A DNA stretch of 37,979 bases from Candidatus Limihabitans stercoravium (GTDB taxonomy: Bacteria > Bacillota > Clostridia > Christensenellales > CAG-314), in contig DVLO01000042.1 of the NCBI GenBank assembly GCA_018715495.1, forward strand, positions 1 through 37,979, read 5' to 3'. Within the stretch, counting starts at the first letter, position 1. Each line of letters starts with the position of its first letter. Under the pieces are notes generated by a model. It ran no database searches. It worked only from the letters and a program-made list of their open reading frames with translations, and had not been told where the DNA came from. Positions 16,794 through 26,293 of this stretch are shown in pieces. Position numbers and translations under genes: made by a program.

Positions 16794-19289
16794 TTGTTTG
16801 ACAAAAATCTGGACATTGTGCGCAAACATCTTGACACTGATTTCGATAAAGGCTTGACGGATGAACAGGTGCAATTGCGGTTGCAGACATATGGATGTAA
16901 CAAACTTCCATCTAAGGACAAGCACGGTTTCTTGTACAGGTTTTTTGCACAGTTTGGCGACCTTATGGTATTGATTCTACTCATTGCGGCGGTAATTTCA
17001 TTTGTTGTCGGAATTGTGGAAAAGGACACTTCAAACTGTATTGAAGCGTTGTTGATTGTAGTTATTGTAATCGTCAATGCGTTTTTGGGAACATTACAGG
17101 AATTCCGTGCGGAAAAGTCAATTGAAGCGTTGAGTAAAAGTGCGCCATTGCATTGTGATGTTTTGCGCAACGGAGTTGCGGTAAGGGTGGAAAGTAGCGA
17201 AATTGTACCCGGTGACGTGATTTTTATGGAAGCTGGTCAGGTTGTAGCTGCCGACTGTCGTATTGTGGACAGCAACAGACTGGAAGTGAACGAATCAATG
17301 CTGACGGGAGAGTGGCAACCCATCAGAAAAAACAAGGGTGTGTTACATTCGGATACGCCAATGTCATCAAGAAGCAACACATTGTACGGCGGAAGTTTTG
17401 TTGTCAAGGGCAGCGGTAAAGCTGTAGTTACAGCAACAGGCAAGGACACCGAAATGGGAAAAATTGCAATGATGTTGACGGAAAAGTCAGTTGTAACACC
17501 GTTGCAAAAGAGACTTGTCAAACTTTCCAAATTACTTGGCGTCATCTGCGTTGCTTTGTGTGCGGTGGTTTTTGTAGTGGGATTTGTAAAGGGAATTGTC
17601 AACAAGCCTTACGACATGACCTACACCGAAGTGTTCCTGGAAGTATTTATGACAAGCGTATCGCTGGCTGTAGCGGTAATACCTGAAGGATTGCCTGCAG
17701 TTGTCACGGTAGTTCTTGCACGTGGCGTGGAACGTATGGCAAGACACAACGCAATTGTAAGAAATCTTCATTCTGTAGAAACGTTGGGCAGTGCCTCTGT
17801 AATATGCACTGATAAGACGGGTACTCTTACTGCAAATCGCATGACTCTTGACAGCATTTTCGATGGCACACGCAAGGATGTAGGGGAAAGTAAGTGGCTG
17901 CAATTTGCAGCAATGTGCTGTGAAGGAAAGGAAGATCCAACAGAAAAAGCGTTGCTTGACAGTGCAGAAAAATACGGCCTTACAACAGACTTTAAAATAA
18001 AAGATAAGTTACCCTTTGACTCCGACAGAAAGATGATGACTGTTTCCGTCAGTTACAATGGCAACAATTACGTTGTAACTAAGGGTAGTCCAGATATCAT
18101 GCTCAAACTAAGTCCTGACACAAGCCCTGCATTTATGAAGGCGTACAGAGAGTGGGCGGCAGTGGGATTTCGTGTAATTGCGCTGTCGGTTGTCCGTTCG
18201 GAGCAGTTGTCGGAAGACAAACTCAACGTTGTTGCGTTGTTTATATTGAACGATCCATTGCGCAAGGAAGCACAGGACAGTGTTCGTCAGTGTATTCAAG
18301 CAGGCATCAAGCCTGTGATGATTACAGGAGACGGTGCGGATACAGCGTCTTACGTTGCACGTCAGGCGGGAATACTGCGTGACGGCGACAAGGTTCTGAC
18401 GGGTACTCAACTTGACAAAATGACGGACGCAGAGTTTTGTCAATGTGTAAAGGATGTTTCCGTTTACGCACGTGTGACGCCTGCCGACAAGTTGCGCATT
18501 GTCAAGGCATGGCAAAGCAACGGCAATGTGGTGGCAATGACAGGAGACGGTGTAAACGACGCTCCAGCCTTGAAACGTGCAGACATCGGCTGTGCAATGG
18601 GGAGTGGCTCTGAAGTTGCCAAAAGCAGTGCCGACATGATACTTGCCGACGACAACTTCATGACAGTGGTGTCGGCAGTAGCGGAAGGAAGGACAATTTT
18701 TGACAACATTTTAAAGACGGTCAGATATCTTCTTGCATGCAACATCGGTGAAGTGCTGACGGTATTTATTGCGTTGTTGGTGTGGGATGTTTCTCCACTG
18801 GGAGCAATGCAGTTGCTTTGGGTAAATCTGGTAACAGACAGTCTTCCCGCACTGGCTCTTGGTATGGACAGTTGCAATGATGCACTAAGTAAACCCCGTG
18901 CATCTAAAAACTTCTTCACACGAAGGTCGGCGTTGCAAATCGGTTTTTACGGAGTGCTGGTTGGTGCTGCAACTCTTGTTGCCTATCTTATCGGAACAAG
19001 GGAAGGATTCGCCGCTGCATCGACAATGGCATTTGCCGTGTTGTCTTTGTCACAACTGGTGTTTGCTACGGTTTCGCTCAACAGAATAGGCAAGTCTGCC
19101 GTAGTGTGTATCGGTATATCATTGGTACTTGCACTTGCCGTTTTGTTCATTCCGTCACTGTGTGCTTTGTTCGGTTGCGTAGGTCTTTCCGCACTTCAAT
19201 ATTTCATTTGTGTATTGCTGGCGGTTTTGCCTTCGTTGGTGTTCAGACTTTTCCAATGGGTAAACAGAGTAAAAAATTACAAAAAGTAG
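16794..19289 (+). CDS. Calcium-type (P2A) cation-transporting P-type ATPase
   Basis: This membrane pump probably exports Ca2+ using ATP. I place the start at TTG 16794, 7 bases after GGGGGA; an in-frame start at 16722 would lie in the preceding terminator. The product has about 831 residues. The motif VIPEGLPAVVTVVLARG (near residue 297) is the segment-4 ion site. The phosphorylated Asp is in CTDKTGTLT (near 340). The hinge is TGDGVNDAPALKRADIG (near 582). LLWVNLVTDSLPALALG (near 677) is the segment-6 ion site with Asn and Asp as in Ca2+ pumps. A weak promoter (TACAAT at 16761-16766) may lie upstream. The ion is inferred from family motifs, not proven. Confidence 0.9.
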   Translation: MFDKNLDIVRKHLDTDFDKGLTDEQVQLRLQTYGCNKLPSKDKHGFLYRFFAQFGDLMVLILLIAAVISFVVGIVEKDTSNCIEALLIVVIVIVNAFLGTLQEFRAEKSIEALSKSAPLHCDVLRNGVAVRVESSEIVPGDVIFMEAGQVVAADCRIVDSNRLEVNESMLTGEWQPIRKNKGVLHSDTPMSSRSNTLYGGSFVVKGSGKAVVTATGKDTEMGKIAMMLTEKSVVTPLQKRLVKLSKLLGVICVALCAVVFVVGFVKGIVNKPYDMTYTEVFLEVFMTSVSLAVAVIPEGLPAVVTVVLARGVERMARHNAIVRNLHSVETLGSASVICTDKTGTLTANRMTLDSIFDGTRKDVGESKWLQFAAMCCEGKEDPTEKALLDSAEKYGLTTDFKIKDKLPFDSDRKMMTVSVSYNGNNYVVTKGSPDIMLKLSPDTSPAFMKAYREWAAVGFRVIALSVVRSEQLSEDKLNVVALFILNDPLRKEAQDSVRQCIQAGIKPVMITGDGADTASYVARQAGILRDGDKVLTGTQLDKMTDAEFCQCVKDVSVYARVTPADKLRIVKAWQSNGNVVAMTGDGVNDAPALKRADIGCAMGSGSEVAKSSADMILADDNFMTVVSAVAEGRTIFDNILKTVRYLLACNIGEVLTVFIALLVWDVSPLGAMQLLWVNLVTDSLPALALGMDSCNDALSKPRASKNFFTRRSALQIGFYGVLVGAATLVAYLIGTREGFAAASTMAFAVLSLSQLVFATVSLNRIGKSAVVCIGISLVLALAVLFIPSLCALFGCVGLSALQYFICVLLAVLPSLVFRLFQWVNRVKNYKK

Positions 19290-19309
19290 CGTATATTTAC
19301 TGTTTTTTG

Positions 19310-19338
19310 TTGAAATTCAGTTCAAACAATGGTAAAAT
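19310..19338 (+). promoter_or_regulatory. Promoter of clpC
   Basis: TTGAAA (19310-19315) and TAAAAT (19333-19338) are spaced by 17 bases, with TGG before the -10. No CtsR-type heptad repeat is visible around it. Confidence 0.78.
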
Positions 19339-19369
19339 GAACTGTAAGTAAAGTTGTTACGGAGGAGAA

Positions 19370-21805
19370 ATGTATTCCAAGGAGTATTTCGCTGTAATTG
19401 AATATGCCCGTAAGTATGCAATAGACAACAAGTTCGGTCAACTTGAGTCCAAGCATATACTTGTGGGATTGGCAAATGTCAACTGTCCTGCTCAGCAGCT
19501 GTTGGCAAGATTTGGTATAGGCAAGCAGTTGAATTTTGCAAGTGACGGCAGATTTTTCGGAACTCTTGAAATGTCTGAAAATGCAGCTTCCATCATTCGT
19601 ACTGCTGAGGAACTTGTCAATGTCATGCAGGACAATGAGGTCAACAGCATACATTTACTGTTGGCAATATTGGTCATGAACAATTGCTATGCCTACAAGA
19701 CGCTGGAATACCGACTTAAATCTCACAACGTAACGGTAGACACATTCTTTGAATACATTGTGGGCAGGTTGCCGAATTCTGCGAAACTTCGTGCCTATGC
19801 CAACGGCAAAGGACATGACGCAGACAATCCTAAAGAATTCGTTTCGACGGCTCAACGCAAGGATGACGATGTGGAAGTCAATGTGTCTTTCGGAACGGAT
19901 CTTACCGAACGTGCAAGACAGGGTAAATTCGATGCAGTTATCGGTCGTGATGAAGAAATTCAGCGTGTTGTACAGACGCTGGCACGCAGATCGAAGAACA
20001 ACCCTGTGTTGGTTGGTGAACCGGGCGTGGGTAAGACTGCGGTAGTGGAAGGTCTTGCGCAGTGCATTGCAAGCGGAAACGTTCCTTACCCGTTGCAGGG
20101 CAAGAAAATTATTGAACTTGACCTTGCGGGAATGGTTGCAGGCACAAGATATCGTGGCGACTTCGAAGAACGTCTGAAGAAGATAATCGAACAGGTTGTT
20201 GCAAGTAAAAACATAATACTGTTCATTGACGAAATACACAATCTTGTTGGCGCAGGCGGTACGGCGGAAAGTAACATGGACGCAGCCGAAATTTTAAAGC
20301 CCATGCTTGCACGTGGTGAATTGCAGGTCATTGGCGCAACCACCATTGAAGAATATCGCAAGTACATCGAAAAAGACAGCGCACTTGAACGCAGGTTTCA
20401 GCCCATCACTGTTGGCGAACCTACGGTAGATCAGGCAATTGAAATTCTGTGGGGCGTTCGCAATAAGTACGAACAGCACCACGGTGTGGAAATCAGCCGT
20501 GACGCAATCGAAGCTGCTGTGAGACTGTCTGTAAGATACATCAATGACAGATTCCTGCCCGACAAGGCATTTGACCTGATTGATGAGGCGTGCAGTCGTG
20601 TCAAGATCAGGGCAATGGCAGTGCCGCAATCATTGTCCAATGCCGTCAACGCATTGAACGGACTTAAAAAGCAAAGAGATTTTGCCGTATCGACAGGCAA
20701 CATTGCGGAAATTTCAAGACTCAACGAACAGTACGACAGACTGTATTTCTACTACGAATTCGAACGTGAGAAATACAATCAGGAAAAGAGCAATTCCCGT
20801 TGTGTAATCACTGCGGACGACGTTGCCGAAGTGGTGTCACAGTGGACAGGTGTTCCTGTAACGCAAATCAGTTGCAGCGAACGTGACAAGTTGCTCAATC
20901 TTGAAAACATGCTTGCCGACCGTGTTGTTGGTCAGCGTGAAGCGGTGCAGGCTGTTGCACTGGCAATCCGACGTGCAAGAAGCGGACTGAAAGATCCCAA
21001 TCGTCCTATCGGAAGTTTTATCTTTGTCGGTCCTACCGGTGTCGGTAAAACGGAACTGACAAAGGCGCTTGCTGAGTGTCTGTTCGAAAGCAGTAACGAC
21101 ATCATTCGTCTTGACATGAGTGAATATATGGAAAAGCAGTCGGTTGCTAAACTTATCGGCGCTCCTCCAGGATACGTAGGATTTGAAGAAAGCGGTATTC
21201 TTACCGAAAAGGTACGCCGCAAACCCTATTCGGTCGTGTTGTTCGATGAAATTGAAAAGGCACATTCCGACGTGTTCAATCTTATGTTGCAGATATTGGA
21301 CGAAGGACGATTGACCGATTCACACGGCAAGACCGTTGACTTCCGTAACACTGTCATCATCATGACAAGTAACACTGGCGCCGAAGAATTTACACGAACA
21401 ACCGGCTTTGGCGGACGCAACATACAACAGGTCATACATGTTGCCTTGCGCAAACAGTTTAAACCGGAGTTTTTAAACAGAGTAGACGAAATCGTTCTGT
21501 TCCACCCATTGACAAGGGAAGAAATCTGTCAGATTTCACGTCTTTTGTGCGGCAACCTTGTCAAGAGACTGAGACAGACGCTCAACCTGAAGTTCACCGA
21601 AGTTGCAATCAACTGGCTTGCGGAAAACGGTTACGATCGTGAATATGGTGCAAGACCGTTAAAGCGCAGAATACAGCGTGACGTCGAAGACGCTCTTGCG
21701 ACAATGCTTTTAAAGGGTGAAATATCCAAGGGCGATTGCGTGATTGCCGATGTCATCAATGGAAAGTTGGTATTTCGTAAAATAGGTAACAGCTGTAAAA
21801 ATTGA
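19370..21805 (+). CDS. clpC: ATP-dependent Clp protease ATP-binding subunit, ClpC type
   Basis: ClpC is a hexameric unfoldase that feeds damaged or tagged proteins to the ClpP peptidase in the cytoplasm. The product has 811 residues, normal for ClpC. An N-terminal Clp repeat domain covers about residues 1-145. The first ATPase domain has Walker [10 protein letters not shown] (about 215) and Walker [11 protein letters not shown] (about 283). A short middle domain runs from about 425 to 475. The second ATPase domain has GPTGVGKTE (about 554) and [12 protein letters not shown]. The usual partners ctsR, mcsA and mcsB are absent on either side, so control must differ from the Bacillus pattern. AGGAG lies just upstream of the ATG. 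Confidence 0.94.
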   Translation: MYSKEYFAVIEYARKYAIDNKFGQLESKHILVGLANVNCPAQQLLARFGIGKQLNFASDGRFFGTLEMSENAASIIRTAEELVNVMQDNEVNSIHLLLAILVMNNCYAYKTLEYRLKSHNVTVDTFFEYIVGRLPNSAKLRAYANGKGHDADNPKEFVSTAQRKDDDVEVNVSFGTDLTERARQGKFDAVIGRDEEIQRVVQTLARRSKNNPVLVGEPGVGKTAVVEGLAQCIASGNVPYPLQGKKIIELDLAGMVAGTRYRGDFEERLKKIIEQVVASKNIILFIDEIHNLVGAGGTAESNMDAAEILKPMLARGELQVIGATTIEEYRKYIEKDSALERRFQPITVGEPTVDQAIEILWGVRNKYEQHHGVEISRDAIEAAVRLSVRYINDRFLPDKAFDLIDEACSRVKIRAMAVPQSLSNAVNALNGLKKQRDFAVSTGNIAEISRLNEQYDRLYFYYEFEREKYNQEKSNSRCVITADDVAEVVSQWTGVPVTQISCSERDKLLNLENMLADRVVGQREAVQAVALAIRRARSGLKDPNRPIGSFIFVGPTGVGKTELTKALAECLFESSNDIIRLDMSEYMEKQSVAKLIGAPPGYVGFEESGILTEKVRRKPYSVVLFDEIEKAHSDVFNLMLQILDEGRLTDSHGKTVDFRNTVIIMTSNTGAEEFTRTTGFGGRNIQQVIHVALRKQFKPEFLNRVDEIVLFHPLTREEICQISRLLCGNLVKRLRQTLNLKFTEVAINWLAENGYDREYGARPLKRRIQRDVEDALATMLLKGEISKGDCVIADVINGKLVFRKIGNSCKN

Positions 21806-21857
21806 GGTTTGCCCTTAAAAAATACATCTTTTTTGCAAAAGTTTGAGGCGTTTAGTA

Positions 21858-21886
21858 TTGAAAATAGTAAAGCAATGTGCTATACT
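21858..21886 (+). promoter_or_regulatory. Promoter of the hibernation factor gene
   Basis: TTGAAA (21858-21863) and TATACT (21881-21886) are spaced by 17 bases, with TGC before the -10. Confidence 0.8.
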
Positions 21887-21935
21887 CATTACAAGGTGAA
21901 AACCTAATAGGCAACTTACAAGGAGGAAAGTATTT

Positions 21936-22469
21936 ATGAAATTGGAAGTTTTAGCCAAAAATTACCGTGTATCCGAAAGACTCAATGAAATCTTGCAAGC
22001 CAAGATCAAGAAGTTGGACAAGTACTTCCCCGACAGTGACACCGTTGCCAAAGTAGTTATGACTGACCTGGGCAGACAATGCAAAATGGAACTTTCCATC
22101 AACTACTACGGTACGCAGTTACGTTCGGAAGTAGTGGGAAACACAATGTACTACAACATCGACGAATGTTTGCCGAAGATTGAAAGACAGATTGTAAAGT
22201 ACCGTGAAAAACTCAATAAAAAGAAAAAGATGCCGACCTTTGACAACAACGATTACCAATTTGTATCGGAAGTTGATGTCGAACCTGTTACAATTGCTAA
22301 GGTCAAGAAGTTCGAAATTGACGAATTGACCCCCATTGAAGCAGCAGAAAATCTTGAAATGGTCGGACATGACTTCTATCTGTTCCACAATGTTGAAACA
22401 GGAAGGGTTGAAGCTGTTTACCGCAGAAAAGATGGCACGATAGGACATCTTCAGCCTTACAAAAAGTAA
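21936..22469 (+). CDS. hpf: Ribosome hibernation promoting factor, long form
   Basis: Long HPF pairs two 70S ribosomes into inactive 100S dimers during slow growth. The product has 177 residues, as expected for the long form. The N-terminal S30AE domain covers about residues 1-97 (MKLEVLAKNYRVSERLNEIL). A lysine-rich linker follows (LNKKKKMPTF). The C-terminal dimerisation domain has PIEAAENLEMVGHDFYLFHN and ends YRRKDGTIGHLQP. AAGGAGG precedes the ATG. It has its own promoter after clpC. Confidence 0.95.
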   Translation: MKLEVLAKNYRVSERLNEILQAKIKKLDKYFPDSDTVAKVVMTDLGRQCKMELSINYYGTQLRSEVVGNTMYYNIDECLPKIERQIVKYREKLNKKKKMPTFDNNDYQFVSEVDVEPVTIAKVKKFEIDELTPIEAAENLEMVGHDFYLFHNVETGRVEAVYRRKDGTIGHLQPYKK

Positions 22470-22487
22470 CTTAACAAGTAAACTTTT

Positions 22488-22517
22488 ACTGCGTGCCGCA
22501 CATAAGTGGCACGCAGT
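22488..22517 (+). other. Hairpin between hpf and the NfeD gene
   Basis: ACTGCGTGCC (22488-22497) pairs perfectly with GGCACGCAGT (22508-22517) around a 10-base loop. No T run follows, so it is more likely an mRNA stability or processing element than a terminator. The NfeD start is 25 bases downstream. Confidence 0.5.
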
Positions 22518-22541
22518 TGTAAATTACAGGAGTATTTATTT

Positions 22542-23087
22542 ATGACAAGTCTATTTATGTTAGCCAATGCCTGGACAAGTTTTATCGAACTGTTCACAGG
22601 TATGAGCGCAGTTGTCGCTATACTGTTCATTCTTGGTATAGTGATGTGCGTGGTCGAAATCTTCATGCCGGGATTCGGAGTGTTCGGCATAGGCGGTATT
22701 GTTTGTATGGCTTTGGCTATACTTCTGCGTATGCTTGACGGCGGTAACGGTTGGATGCTTTTCTACATGCTTCTGATCGGTGTGATTGTGTGCGTGATTT
22801 GTTTCTTTGTGCTGTCCAGATTGGCAAATAAGGGAAAAATGAAGGGCGGCATGTTCACTGTGGAATCAAGCGTACCAACAACAAGGACGGAAGGAACAGG
22901 GGACTTCGAATATCTTCTTGGACAACAAGGCGTCACGGTCAATGCTTTGCGCCCTGTAGGTAAAGCAAGGTTTGGTACCGACACGGTCGAAGTTGTATCT
23001 TCTTCACTCTTTATTGATGCCGACACTAAAGTCAAGGTCGTAAAGGTAGAAGGTAACGTAGTAACAGTACAACCGATTAAAAAGTAA
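22542..23087 (+). CDS. NfeD family membrane protein
   Basis: Short NfeD proteins work beside flotillins in membrane organisation and stress. I choose ATG 22542 (MTSLFMLANAWTSF) because CAGGAGT lies 8 bases upstream. An upstream in-frame start at 22506 has no site. The product has 181 residues. Hydrophobic segments cover about residues 20-85. A soluble C-terminal OB-fold domain runs from about 115 (LLGQQGVTVNALRPVGKARF). The serine protease domain of long NfeD is absent. floA follows after 67 bases, the usual partner gene. Confidence 0.9.
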   Translation: MTSLFMLANAWTSFIELFTGMSAVVAILFILGIVMCVVEIFMPGFGVFGIGGIVCMALAILLRMLDGGNGWMLFYMLLIGVIVCVICFFVLSRLANKGKMKGGMFTVESSVPTTRTEGTGDFEYLLGQQGVTVNALRPVGKARFGTDTVEVVSSSLFIDADTKVKVVKVEGNVVTVQPIKK

Positions 23088-23154
23088 CAATTTATATGTA
23101 CGTAACACAGTTTTCTGTGTAAAAATTTTAAAATCCTTTTAAGGAGGGGGCAAA

Positions 23155-24174
23155 ATGAACTCATTTTTGGCTTTTGCAGGATCGCCTATTGATCCTGTGT
23201 GGTATTTGGTCATTGCACTTGTTGTAGTGATACTTGTAGTACTCATTTTCATTCCTTTGGGCACATGGTTTACAGCACTTATCAGTAAAGCGCACGTAAG
23301 CATGTCACGTCTTATCGGTATGAAGTTGCGTCGTGTACGCTACAAGAAACTTGTTGATGTTTACATCCGTGCTAAGAAAGCAGGACTTGACATTGACATT
23401 GCGGAACTGGAATCTCACGTAATGGCAGGCGGTAACGTTTCTAACGTTGTAAATGCTCTTATTTCCGCACACAGTGCCAATATCGAACTGAGTCTGCAGG
23501 CTGCAAAGGCAATTGACCTTGCAGGTCGTGACGTATTGAACGCCGTAAAGGTGTCAGTAAATCCTACAGTAATTGAAACACCCATCATTTCCGCTATTGC
23601 TAAAAACGGTATCGAACTACGTGTAAAAGCACGTGTAACAGTCAGAGCTAACATCGGCAGATTGATTGGTGGTGCGGGTGAAGAAACAATTATTGCCCGT
23701 GTAGGTGAAGGTATTGTAACAACAGTAGGTTCTTCCGAAACTCACAAGGAAGTGTTGGAAAATCCCGACACAATTTCCAAGACGGTATTGCGTAAGGGGC
23801 TTGACGCCGGTACAGCATTTGAAATTCTGTCCATCGATATTGCCGACGTAGACGTTGGCAGAAACATCGGTGCTCAGTTGCAGATGGATCAGGCGGAAGC
23901 CGACAAGCGTATTGCTCAGGCTAATGCCGAAGAACGTCGTGCAATGGCTGTTGCTACCGAACAGGAAATGCGTGCTTACACTCAGGAAATGCGTGCTAAG
24001 GTAGTAGAAGCGGAAGCTGAAGTTCCACGTGCTATGGCTGAAGCATTCAGAAACGGTCGCCTTGGTGTAATGGATTACTACAATATGCAAAACATCCAGG
24101 CTGATACAGCAATGCGCAATGCTATTTCCGGAAATACTAACCAGGAAGAAAAGAAGGAAAGCAAGAAAAAGTAA
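23155..24174 (+). CDS. floA: Flotillin-like protein FloA
   Basis: FloA is an SPFH-domain scaffold of functional membrane microdomains. The product has 339 residues, close to the family length. A membrane segment lies at about residues 17-40 ([20 protein letters not shown]). The SPFH domain follows to about residue 215. A helical Glu-Ala-rich region has [20 protein letters not shown]. The end [20 protein letters not shown] is a FloA signature. A lysine-rich tail closes it. AAGGAGGGGG precedes the ATG. It is placed between NfeD and a small membrane protein, probably in one operon. Confidence 0.95.
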   Translation: MNSFLAFAGSPIDPVWYLVIALVVVILVVLIFIPLGTWFTALISKAHVSMSRLIGMKLRRVRYKKLVDVYIRAKKAGLDIDIAELESHVMAGGNVSNVVNALISAHSANIELSLQAAKAIDLAGRDVLNAVKVSVNPTVIETPIISAIAKNGIELRVKARVTVRANIGRLIGGAGEETIIARVGEGIVTTVGSSETHKEVLENPDTISKTVLRKGLDAGTAFEILSIDIADVDVGRNIGAQLQMDQAEADKRIAQANAEERRAMAVATEQEMRAYTQEMRAKVVEAEAEVPRAMAEAFRNGRLGVMDYYNMQNIQADTAMRNAISGNTNQEEKKESKKK

Positions 24175-24184
24175 CAACTCTGTA

Positions 24185-24208
24185 TTGACGGGTGGCAACA
24201 CCCGTCAA
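24185..24208 (+). other. Perfect GCAA-loop hairpin between floA and the next gene
   Basis: TTGACGGGTG (24185-24194) pairs perfectly with CACCCGTCAA (24199-24208) around GCAA, a GNRA tetraloop. No T run follows. It sits directly before the AGGTAGGTGAG ribosome site of the next gene and could set mRNA stability or translation. Confidence 0.55.
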
Positions 24209-24223
24209 GAAGGTAGGTGAGAT

Positions 24224-24610
24224 ATGGATTTTTTAGAATATCTTGATATTTTTCCTGTTATAGCGATAATTATTGTAATTGTTGTGTTAGTAATTGTAGC
24301 GGCTGTCAAGAAGGTGTCCAATTCATTGAAAGATTCCGAACATGGCAGCGGCGATAAACAAATACAGATCAACAACAAGTTTTTCGGAGAAAGCAACATC
24401 CATGACAGGCTTAAGGAATACAAGGAAAAAAAGGCGGCACAATCTGCTGAAAAGGTCGAAACGGTTGAAGACACTATAGAAGTAGAGGGTGAACCAATGA
24501 TTTCGGTACTTGAACTGGATGAGGAAGACTACAAATCAACGGCACGTGCTATTGTTTGGGGAGAAATTCTTGCTACACCCAAATGTAAAAGTATAGGCCG
24601 CAGAAGGTAA
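24224..24610 (+). CDS. Small single-pass membrane protein of unknown function, linked to floA
   Basis: I do not recognise this 128-residue protein. It has one strongly hydrophobic segment (about residues 9-29, FPVIAIIIVIVVLVIVAAV). A charged tail rich in Lys and Glu follows, and the end is basic (CKSIGRRR). The tail probably faces the cytoplasm, since it follows a membrane segment with Lys at its end (VKKV). It starts 49 bases after floA with AGGTGAG upstream, and a terminator follows it, so it is the last gene of the nfeD-floA group. A role in that membrane system is inferred from position only. Confidence 0.75.
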   Translation: MDFLEYLDIFPVIAIIIVIVVLVIVAAVKKVSNSLKDSEHGSGDKQIQINNKFFGESNIHDRLKEYKEKKAAQSAEKVETVEDTIEVEGEPMISVLELDEEDYKSTARAIVWGEILATPKCKSIGRRR

Positions 24611-24617
24611 ACAAATG

Positions 24618-24663
24618 ACACAGTGGTGTGCTGTATTTACAGAGACATCACTGTGTTTTTTTT
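24618..24663 (+). terminator. Terminator of the nfeD-floA group
   Basis: ACACAGTG (24618-24625) pairs with CACTGTGT (24649-24656), with an inner CTGT-ATTT-ACAG hairpin, followed by eight T. Confidence 0.88.
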
Positions 24664-24693
24664 GCAAGATTGTATCAATCTTCTTTAATTTAT

Positions 24694-24722
24694 TTGACTA
24701 AAAACAGCAAATATAATATATT
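24694..24722 (+). promoter_or_regulatory. Possible promoter of the hydrogenase gene
   Basis: TTGACT (24694-24699) and TATATT (24717-24722) are spaced by 17 bases. Overlapping TATAAT at 24712 is too close to serve this -35, so the -10 choice is uncertain. Confidence 0.6.
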
Positions 24723-24756
24723 ATTTCAGTAAAATAAAAGGATAAGAGGATGAATT

Positions 24757-26199
24757 ATGGCAGAAAACAGAGTTTTTGACACCCATGTGCAGGGTATAAA
24801 ATACAAGGCTGTACGTGAAATCATTAAGGCTTACGATGAAAAAAGAATGGCAACAGCCTTTATTGATATTCCCAAACTTGCTTTACCCGGTCCTAAAGGC
24901 ACTTTGAGATGTTGTATATATAAGGAACGTGCTATTTTCCAGGAAAGATTGAAGGTTGTACATCAAAAGGTTACCGCCGATACAAAGAGTATCGTAGAGG
25001 TAATAGAAATTGCCTGTGACGAATGTCCTGTTGACGGTATGTTGGTAACATCTGCGTGCAGAGGATGCCTTTCTCACAAGTGTATGGAAGTTTGTCCTAA
25101 GGACGCAATCAGGATCATTGACAAGCATTGCGTAATTGACAAGGAAAAGTGCGTTGAGTGTGGTAAGTGCGTGACAGCATGTCCTTACAACGCCATCATT
25201 AAACAGCAACGTCCCTGCGTAACAAGTTGTAAAGTAAAGGCAATTTCCGTCGACAAGGACAAGAAAGCTAAGATCAACGAAGACAAGTGCGTTTCCTGCG
25301 GTGCATGTGTAAGACAATGTCCATTCGGAGCAATTCAGGAAAAGTCATTGATTCTTGACTGTCTTGACATTCTCAGCGAAAGCAAGGAAAAGGGCTTCAA
25401 TGTTTACGCAATTGTTGCTCCGTCTATTGCAAGTCAGTTCAGTTACGGCACTACCGAACAGGTTGTGGAAGGAATCATCAAGCTGGGATTTGTAAGAGTT
25501 GTTGAAGCTGCGCTTGGCGCTGACGTGTGTCTTGAACACGAATCACATGAGTGGGCTGAAAAAGGCAGATTGCTTACAAGTTGCTGTCCTTCGTTTGTCA
25601 AGTTTGTGGAAAAGAATTTCCCCGAATTCAAGGATTGCATCAGCAGTTCTTTGAGTCCCATGGTGGAAACAGCCAAGATAATCAAGACAGCCGATCCTAC
25701 TGCTAAAACGGTGTTCATCGGACCTTGCGCAAGCAAGAAACTGGAATGTAAACTTCCCAAGACACAGGGATTGATTGACTGCGTTTTGAGTTTTGAGGAA
25801 TTGCAGGCATTTTTCGATGCACGACAGATTGATATAGAAACTCTTGAAGGTATCGAAATGAATGACGCTACATATTTTGGCAGAATTTTTGCCCGTTCAG
25901 GCGGTATCAAGCAAGGACTTACTGAAATAGCTAAGCAAAAAGGCATTGAAGGTATCAGTGCTGTGGCAATGAGCGGTCTTGACGAATGCCGATTGAACCT
26001 CTTGAAGTTGCGTGCCGGCAAGAGTCTGGACAACTTCTTTGAAGGAATGGCTTGTAACGGCGGTTGTGTAAACGGCCCGCTGTGCTTGCGTCAGGGACCA
26101 ACAACAGTTGCAGCAATTGAAAAATACGGCAAGGAATCCAAACAGACGGAAATTGCCAATTCCGTGCGTAAGTATGACAACGGAACTTTGGAAGACTGA
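24757..26199 (+). CDS. Monomeric [FeFe] hydrogenase, probably group B
   Basis: This enzyme would make or oxidise H2 at an H-cluster, with ferredoxin as likely partner. The product has 480 residues. The N-terminal half carries several Cys motifs for [4Fe-4S] clusters: CRGCLSHKCMEVCP (from about 100), CVECGKCVTACP (about 132) and CVSCGACVRQCP (about 178). The H-cluster motifs are TSCCPSFVKF (about 274), IGPCASKKLE (about 322) and FEGMACNGGCVNG (about 428). TSCCPS instead of the group A TSCCPGW, and the N-terminal RCCIYKERA, suggest group B. The maturases HydE, HydF and HydG are not in the window. The start ATG 24757 follows GGATAAGAGGA. It is monocistronic. Confidence 0.92.
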   Translation: MAENRVFDTHVQGIKYKAVREIIKAYDEKRMATAFIDIPKLALPGPKGTLRCCIYKERAIFQERLKVVHQKVTADTKSIVEVIEIACDECPVDGMLVTSACRGCLSHKCMEVCPKDAIRIIDKHCVIDKEKCVECGKCVTACPYNAIIKQQRPCVTSCKVKAISVDKDKKAKINEDKCVSCGACVRQCPFGAIQEKSLILDCLDILSESKEKGFNVYAIVAPSIASQFSYGTTEQVVEGIIKLGFVRVVEAALGADVCLEHESHEWAEKGRLLTSCCPSFVKFVEKNFPEFKDCISSSLSPMVETAKIIKTADPTAKTVFIGPCASKKLECKLPKTQGLIDCVLSFEELQAFFDARQIDIETLEGIEMNDATYFGRIFARSGGIKQGLTEIAKQKGIEGISAVAMSGLDECRLNLLKLRAGKSLDNFFEGMACNGGCVNGPLCLRQGPTTVAAIEKYGKESKQTEIANSVRKYDNGTLED

Positions 26200-26227
26200 T
26201 TAAACTTAACAATAACTACTAATTAAG

Positions 26228-26264
26228 AAACGCTCTGAGGTTTGACTCTCAGAGCGTTTTTTTT
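26228..26264. terminator. Terminator shared by the convergent hydrogenase and beta-galactosidase genes
   Basis: AAACGCTCTGAG pairs perfectly with CTCAGAGCGTTT around GTTTGACT and continues into eight or more T on the plus strand. The minus strand has a shorter T tract, so it may serve both genes. Confidence 0.92.
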
Positions 26265-26293
26265 GTTTTAGGAAGTGTTTCAACAGATTTTAT

